Below, piece by piece: positions 6,402-10,358 of a DNA stretch of 10,358 nt. This DNA is from Ruminococcus sp. UBA4383 (GTDB lineage: Bacteria; Bacillota; Clostridia; Oscillospirales; Ruminococcaceae): NCBI GenBank assembly GCA_002389995.1, contig DGRR01000213.1:1-10358 (forward strand), given 5' to 3'. A program made the position numbers and the translations under genes. Positions within the stretch are counted from its first letter, which is position 1. Each line of letters starts with the position of its first letter. Under the pieces are notes generated by a model that was not told the DNA's origin, did no database searches, and saw only the letters and a list, made by a program, of their open reading frames with translations.

Positions 6402-6648
6402 CCAAAAATAAATATATTCAACAGCAACTATATGTTAATAATATAGCAAATATAAATTTACAAACTGTTAAAAATTAAATTTTCTCCCGAAAAAATGACG
6501 TTTAAAGGCATTTTCAGCTCCACGGCACATAAAATAATCATCAATATTTACTACCTGTATTTTTTTGAATCTCCGATATGTCAGAATATATACCCGAAAA
6601 TCAGCGTGAATATTCTTCAAAAATTACACCTTTTCTGTAAATTGTGGG

Positions 6649-6677
6649 TTGTGGACAAATTATGAACATGATATAAT
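6649..6677 (+). promoter_or_regulatory. Promoter of the GH98 gene
   Basis: TTGTGG (6649-6654) and a perfect TATAAT (6672-6677) are 17 bases apart; CATGA before the -10 gives an extended -10 TG. Transcription should begin near 6684, which argues against a start codon at 6687 and leaves a leader of about 57 bases to the ATG at 6741. Confidence 0.75.
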
Positions 6678-6728
6678 TTAAAGAGTATGAACCGAACGTT
6701 TTCCAACATACAACTAAAACAATTAAAC

Positions 6729-6732
6729 GGAG
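6729..6732 (+). promoter_or_regulatory. Ribosome binding site deciding the GH98 start
   Basis: GGAG lies 8 bases before the first of three consecutive in-frame ATG codons (6741, 6744, 6747). The longer frame, from an ATG at 6687, has no ribosome binding site and would put a non-signal sequence in front of the export signal. Confidence 0.75.
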
Positions 6733-6740
6733 TGATTAAA

Positions 6741-9725
6741 ATGATGATGAAGAAATTAATATCCTCTGCACCTGCCTGCGGTATTACCCTCAGTATGCTG
6801 CCTTTCAGCAGCAGTGACAACAACAGGAATATAAAGCAGATTTTCAGTGATTTGCAGATAAGTGCAGAACCGATGAACGTTTCAGCGGCAAACAGCAATT
6901 TCCGCAGACCTTTAAGCAACGATTCCCCTATGTGGATAGTTCATATAGATTCATGGAACTATCCCGACCCCGAAAAAATTATTGACCTTGTACCCGAAGA
7001 TATTCTTCCGTATGTTGTCTTTAATATCTCTCTTTCGATAAACTGGAGTTCAACGGAACATAAATGGCTCATGGTTCAGGACGGTATCGAAACAGCCCGT
7101 TCATGGATTAAAGCCTGTGCAGACAAGGGCGTATGGACTATGATTCAGCCTGCAAGCGGCGGACAGTCGCATTTTCCCGATTATCCTGCCGACTATGACC
7201 TTGATAATACAATATTCGGTGAATTTTTCAGGGATTACCCCAATTTTATCGGTTATAACTACTGTGAGCAGTTCTGGGGATTTGCCTCTCAGGATTTCCC
7301 TGTAACATATCAGCAGCGTTACGACCATTTTGCCGCACTCCTCAAATTATGCAACAAGTACGGCGGATATCTTGATGTAAGCTGGTGCGAAAATCCGTGG
7401 GGTTCAAATCTTAATCCCGTTGCTATGCTGAAAACCAATAAAAATTGGGAAAATGCCTGCCGTACATACAAGGATAACTTCATTCTGGAAGAAAAATATA
7501 CTCAGACAAGCTATATTGCTGATGTGGAAAGTGAATGTTTCGGTGCTTATGTTTCGGGATACTGCGGAAACTGGGGCGTTCGCTGGGACGATACAGGCTG
7601 GTCTGACTATCCGTGGAACGGCGGTATACTTGACCAGCAGACCCATGACCAGTACAGACTTTCCACAAGCCTGCCGATTCTCTTTGAACGTATGGCTATG
7701 AACGGAATGACTGTAATTGACGGTCCTGAACTTGTATGGAATGACTGTATACAGGGTCTGTGGGACGGTACTGACAGCGAAGGTTATAAATACCGCAGGT
7801 GGGATTTCTATAACCAGTGCAAAAATGTAAATATCGACCTTATGAGAAAATTCATGGACGGTACTATAAGGATTCCTGACAGAAAAGAAGTCATCGACCG
7901 TACAAAAGTAGTCATTATTCAGGACGTAAATTCAGGAAAAAATGATGACAAGTATTGTACATATCCCACGCTTTTTGAAGGTCTTTACAGAAAAAGCACT
8001 GACGGAAACCTTGCCGATAACCATGACCCTTTCAAGAGTACAGGAAGATATCCTGCAATTCCCACAGTCTATAATCTCGCTGACGATATCGCAAAATCAT
8101 TCAAGGTTCAGATAAAACAGTCCGAAATACCAAGCCGCTGGAAATCCATTGCAGACAAACAGGCGGAATTTAACAAGCTTTTCCCCTCCGAATGTTATGC
8201 AAACAGCTATGCCGGACGCATCGAAAATACATGGCTCACCTATAACCCGAATAAAGTCGGTGATGTTACAGGAGCAAAATTTGACCTTAAATATAATACC
8301 TGCAAATCTCTCGATATAAAACAGCAGATTTACGGTGCGGCTCTTATCAATGAATATTCAGACCATATTGACGTTTATATGAATAACTATGATGAGGACG
8401 ATGCAAAGACTCTGAAAGAAGATTCAATCACTATCGAAGGTGCTTCCGAAAAGCCTGAATTTACTTTCAGGGACAGAGGTAATGACCAGACCCCCAGCGA
8501 ACTGACAGAAAGCTGGAACAGCGGCACTTATACCCTTAAAATCAAACACAACGGACCTCTTGACATTTCAATAAAATGCTCAGGAAATGAAACAGGACGT
8601 TCGGTATCTTATAAAAAATCTTCTCCGAAAGCACCTTCTTTCCCAGATTTCTACGAGGGCGAACGCCAGTATGAAGGCGAAAATTTCGATATGAAAAATA
8701 TCGAGGAAAACATCACCAACGGCTGCCGTACCGATATAAAGAAATTTCAGGGCATGGGATTCCTCAAATTCGGCACAAAAGATTCCGCTGCCGTAAAGGA
8801 TACCGTTAAAACAGGCAAGGCAGGTACATTCAAATGGACTCTCAGATATTCCGCAACATCAGATGTAAACAGCATTGACCTCTGTGTGAACGGCACAAAA
8901 GTCAAAACATTGTCACTCGCAAAGGGTTCATCTTACAGCGACTGGAAAACAGTTTCCGAAAATATTGAACTTAAATCGGGCGAGAATAAAATCGAACTCA
9001 AAGCAAATTCAACCGCTCCATGCTCGGTATATCTCGATAATTTCAGACTTGCAGGAGATTTCGGTGACGGCAATATAACTCCTCCCGAACCTGTAAACGG
9101 CACGCTTATTAAAAATCTTATTGTAAATGACAGGGAAAATGCATCTGACTGGTCAATATGCGAAAATACAGGCATTGATTCTCTTATATACGGTGACCGT
9201 GATATCACTTTCGCAAGTTTCCCTGAAAATCTTGTTGGTGCTGAAACTATAAAGACTGCCTGCGATTCAAAGCTGTATACTTCTGATTTGGCAGAATTTA
9301 CAGCCGCAGAAGATATTACAGTATACATAGCCGTTGATGACAGAGTTCTCGAAAGTACACCGTGGCTTAAAGACTGGCAGAATACAGGCGTTTCAATGGT
9401 ATCTTCAAATGATGTCAATTTCATTCTCCATAAAAAGGATTTCAAGGCAGACGAAAAAATTATCCTCGGAACTAACGGCGGTCTTGGATTATCTGCAAAT
9501 TACAGCGTATTTGCCGTTCCGCAGGAGAAAATCACAAAAGGCGATTTGAATGATGACGGTTTCGTTGATGTTTTCGATATGTGTCTTGCAAGAAAAGTAT
9601 TTGTCGGAGAATCTGACAATACCTTTATGTATGATGCGGCTGATATCGACAGCAGCGGAAAAATTGAAGTTTCTGACCTCGTTGAAATCCGGAAATTCAT
9701 ATTCGGAATAATTAAAAACTTCTGA
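6741..9725 (+). CDS. Secreted GH98 endo-glycosidase with CBM6/35-like module and C-terminal type I dockerin
   Basis: The product (994 residues from ATG 6741) is modular. A weak signal peptide occupies ~1-25. Residues ~62-390 are the GH98 catalytic domain (SPMWIVHIDSWNYPDPEKII, NISLSI, MIQPASGG, NYCEQFWGF, DVSWCENPWG, DGPELVWND). Likely catalytic acids are Glu176, Asp261/Glu263 and Glu330, inferred from conservation. Residues ~390-625 match the GH98 C-terminal domain. Residues ~640-772 resemble a CBM6/35 beta-sandwich (ending VYLDNFRL). A proline linker precedes an unassigned beta module (~788-926). Residues 933-992 are a complete dockerin with calcium ligands Asp935, Asn937, Asp939, Asp946 and Asp968, Asp970, Ser972, Asp979. 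GH98 enzymes are inverting endo-hydrolases known for blood-group A/B glycans and for xylan; the sequence does not decide between these. The dockerin implies attachment to a scaffoldin outside this window. The gene has its own promoter and terminator. Confidence 0.94.
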   Translation: MMMKKLISSAPACGITLSMLPFSSSDNNRNIKQIFSDLQISAEPMNVSAANSNFRRPLSNDSPMWIVHIDSWNYPDPEKIIDLVPEDILPYVVFNISLSINWSSTEHKWLMVQDGIETARSWIKACADKGVWTMIQPASGGQSHFPDYPADYDLDNTIFGEFFRDYPNFIGYNYCEQFWGFASQDFPVTYQQRYDHFAALLKLCNKYGGYLDVSWCENPWGSNLNPVAMLKTNKNWENACRTYKDNFILEEKYTQTSYIADVESECFGAYVSGYCGNWGVRWDDTGWSDYPWNGGILDQQTHDQYRLSTSLPILFERMAMNGMTVIDGPELVWNDCIQGLWDGTDSEGYKYRRWDFYNQCKNVNIDLMRKFMDGTIRIPDRKEVIDRTKVVIIQDVNSGKNDDKYCTYPTLFEGLYRKSTDGNLADNHDPFKSTGRYPAIPTVYNLADDIAKSFKVQIKQSEIPSRWKSIADKQAEFNKLFPSECYANSYAGRIENTWLTYNPNKVGDVTGAKFDLKYNTCKSLDIKQQIYGAALINEYSDHIDVYMNNYDEDDAKTLKEDSITIEGASEKPEFTFRDRGNDQTPSELTESWNSGTYTLKIKHNGPLDISIKCSGNETGRSVSYKKSSPKAPSFPDFYEGERQYEGENFDMKNIEENITNGCRTDIKKFQGMGFLKFGTKDSAAVKDTVKTGKAGTFKWTLRYSATSDVNSIDLCVNGTKVKTLSLAKGSSYSDWKTVSENIELKSGENKIELKANSTAPCSVYLDNFRLAGDFGDGNITPPEPVNGTLIKNLIVNDRENASDWSICENTGIDSLIYGDRDITFASFPENLVGAETIKTACDSKLYTSDLAEFTAAEDITVYIAVDDRVLESTPWLKDWQNTGVSMVSSNDVNFILHKKDFKADEKIILGTNGGLGLSANYSVFAVPQEKITKGDLNDDGFVDVFDMCLARKVFVGESDNTFMYDAADIDSSGKIEVSDLVEIRKFIFGIIKNF

Positions 9726-9731
9726 AACAAC

Positions 9732-9764
9732 AAAAAAGTCGGTTCACTCTGAGCCGACTTTTTT
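9732..9764 (+). terminator. Bidirectional terminator between the GH98 and LysR genes
   Basis: Arms 9732-9746 and 9750-9764 (A6-GTCGG core, one G-U pair) enclose a 3-base loop, with T6 on the plus strand and the mirrored T-run on the minus strand. It lies 7 bases after the GH98 stop and about 50 bases after the stop of the convergent LysR gene, so it can serve both. Confidence 0.92.
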
Positions 9765-9813
9765 CTTATATTTTCGTCCGTGTATATCCTGCATACTTTG
9801 AATAGCAGCTTAT

Positions 9814-10358
9814 TTAATTGTAATAATCTTCTTTTAGCCTTTTCAGAAACAACTCCGCTATTGGTGAAAACACTTGATACTTCTTCCAGATGATATACAT
9901 ATTCGTTTCAAGAATCGGCTTGATTGGTCGGAAACAAAGCCCGCTTTTCTTGCTTGTATCGACAAGATGTTCAAAAGTAAGAAGATACCCCAATCCCTCC
10001 TTAACAAAAACAGAGCCGTTATATGCAAGGTTTACTGTTCCTGCAAAATTCAGTTTATCCATGTTTTCACCGCACCAGCGAGGAAAATCAACACGGATAG
10101 ACTGTTCGGAACAGAATAGCGGAAGCCCGTAGAGGTCATCAAACGTCACATATTCTTTTTCAGCAAGTGGACTGTCACGGAGCATCACAAGCCCCCATTT
10201 GTCGCTTTCGGGGACAGAGAGATAATTATACTTTGACAGGTTCGGCGGTTCAACGATTACGGCAAGGTCGAGGATACCTCTGTCAAGACGTTCCGCAACA
10301 GGCTCGGTATCTCCGCTGAATATGTGAAATATGAAATTCGGGTATTGTTCCTTGAATG
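9814..10358 (-). CDS. LysR-type transcriptional regulator, effector-binding domain (N-terminus outside window)
   Basis: The frame is open from the window edge (10356) to a TAA at 9814-9816, giving 180 residues. It begins FKEQYPNFIFHIFSGDTEPV and continues ERLDRGILDLAVIVEPPNL, the typical start of the LysR substrate-binding fold (FxxxYPxxxFxxxxGxxxxVxxxLxxGxLDLAI). Later parts include LPLFCSEQS, YNGSVFVKEGLGYLLTFEHL and a C-terminal helix ending KEDYYN. About 90-110 residues, including the winged helix-turn-helix DNA-binding domain, lie beyond the window. Such proteins bind as tetramers near their own promoter and usually control a divergent neighbour, which would be to the right of this window, not the convergent GH98 gene. 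The effector is unknown. Confidence 0.92.
   Translation of the reverse strand, partial: FKEQYPNFIFHIFSGDTEPVAERLDRGILDLAVIVEPPNLSKYNYLSVPESDKWGLVMLRDSPLAEKEYVTFDDLYGLPLFCSEQSIRVDFPRWCGENMDKLNFAGTVNLAYNGSVFVKEGLGYLLTFEHLVDTSKKSGLCFRPIKPILETNMYIIWKKYQVFSPIAELFLKRLKEDYYN

Larger units (their letters stand above)
6260..6648. other. AT-rich divergent intergenic region
   Basis: This stretch separates two divergent promoters (6231-6259 leftward, 6649-6677 rightward). It is overwhelmingly A/T, especially 6310-6480, with stops in all frames, and I find no gene. It holds an operator-like inverted repeat (6289-6308) and overlapping A/T palindromes (6367-6401). The part from ~6485 to 6560 is less AT-rich, with no recognisable content. 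It could carry regulator sites for either gene or curved DNA that assists transcription. Confidence 0.7.

Noticed and set aside
6687..6740. Longer N-terminus for the GH98 protein (18 extra residues)
   Set aside because: The promoter predicts transcription start near 6684, there is no ribosome binding site before 6687, and the extra sequence would precede the export signal. ATG 6741 has GGAG at good spacing.
6741..6800. Lipoprotein signal around Cys13 of the GH98 protein
   Set aside because: The residues before the cysteine (SAPAC) do not fit a lipobox, and the position is too early in the hydrophobic core.
8933..9445. 170-residue minus-strand frame
   Set aside because: It is antisense to the CBM-like and unassigned modules of the GH98 gene; no ribosome binding site or domain pattern.
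1..10358. CRISPR array, tRNA, rRNA, transposon or phage genes
   Set aside because: No regularly spaced direct repeats, cloverleaf sequences, rRNA stretches, transposase or integrase motifs were seen on either strand.

Overview
The window looks like a chromosomal stretch from a low-GC, gut- or rumen-type Firmicute of the Ruminococcus (Oscillospiraceae) kind. The main evidence is a secreted glycoside hydrolase ending in a complete type I dockerin, the hallmark of cellulosome-forming anaerobes. A decayed second dockerin with BspA-type leucine-rich repeats, sigma-A promoters of Gram-positive style, strong AAGGAGG-like ribosome binding sites and AT-rich intergenic DNA fit the same picture. The genus is an inference; no rRNA or marker gene is present.

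Layout, left to right. (1) 1-451, minus strand: the N-terminal 129 residues of a secreted protein with a signal peptide and a possible cohesin-like beta-sandwich, driven by a near-consensus promoter. (2) 525-844, minus: a decayed gene that keeps a promoter, one LRR_5 repeat unit, a frameshifted first half of a dockerin, and a terminator. (3) 878-3315, minus: a two-gene unit, an alpha/beta hydrolase followed by a membrane diguanylate cyclase (seven-helix sensor, PAS, intact GGDEF), with promoter and terminator. (4) 3426-4709, minus: a two-helix membrane sensor whose GGDEF domain has lost its signature and metal ligands. (5) 4757-6259, minus: an unrecognised secreted protein with a very acidic stalk and an aromatic C-terminal tail, with its own promoter and terminator. 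(6) 6260-6648: a very AT-rich divergent intergenic region. (7) 6649-9764, plus: a modular GH98 enzyme (catalytic and C-terminal GH98 domains, CBM6/35-like module, unassigned beta module, dockerin) with its own promoter and terminator. (8) 9814-10358, minus: the effector-binding half of a LysR-type regulator, cut by the window edge.

How the parts fit. Extracellular polysaccharide or glycan attack is represented by the GH98-dockerin enzyme, which should dock onto a scaffoldin encoded elsewhere. The two other secreted proteins and the relic LRR-dockerin gene suggest a surface and extracellular gene neighbourhood. Two GGDEF-family membrane proteins, one apparently active and one apparently dead, suggest signalling by cyclic di-GMP or protein contact, but nothing here directly links them to the hydrolase. 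I see no tRNA, rRNA, CRISPR array, transposase, integrase or phage gene. I do not see a convincing multi-gene novel system. The least explained items are the secreted acidic/aromatic protein, the unassigned module in the GH98 enzyme, and the degenerate GGDEF sensor.
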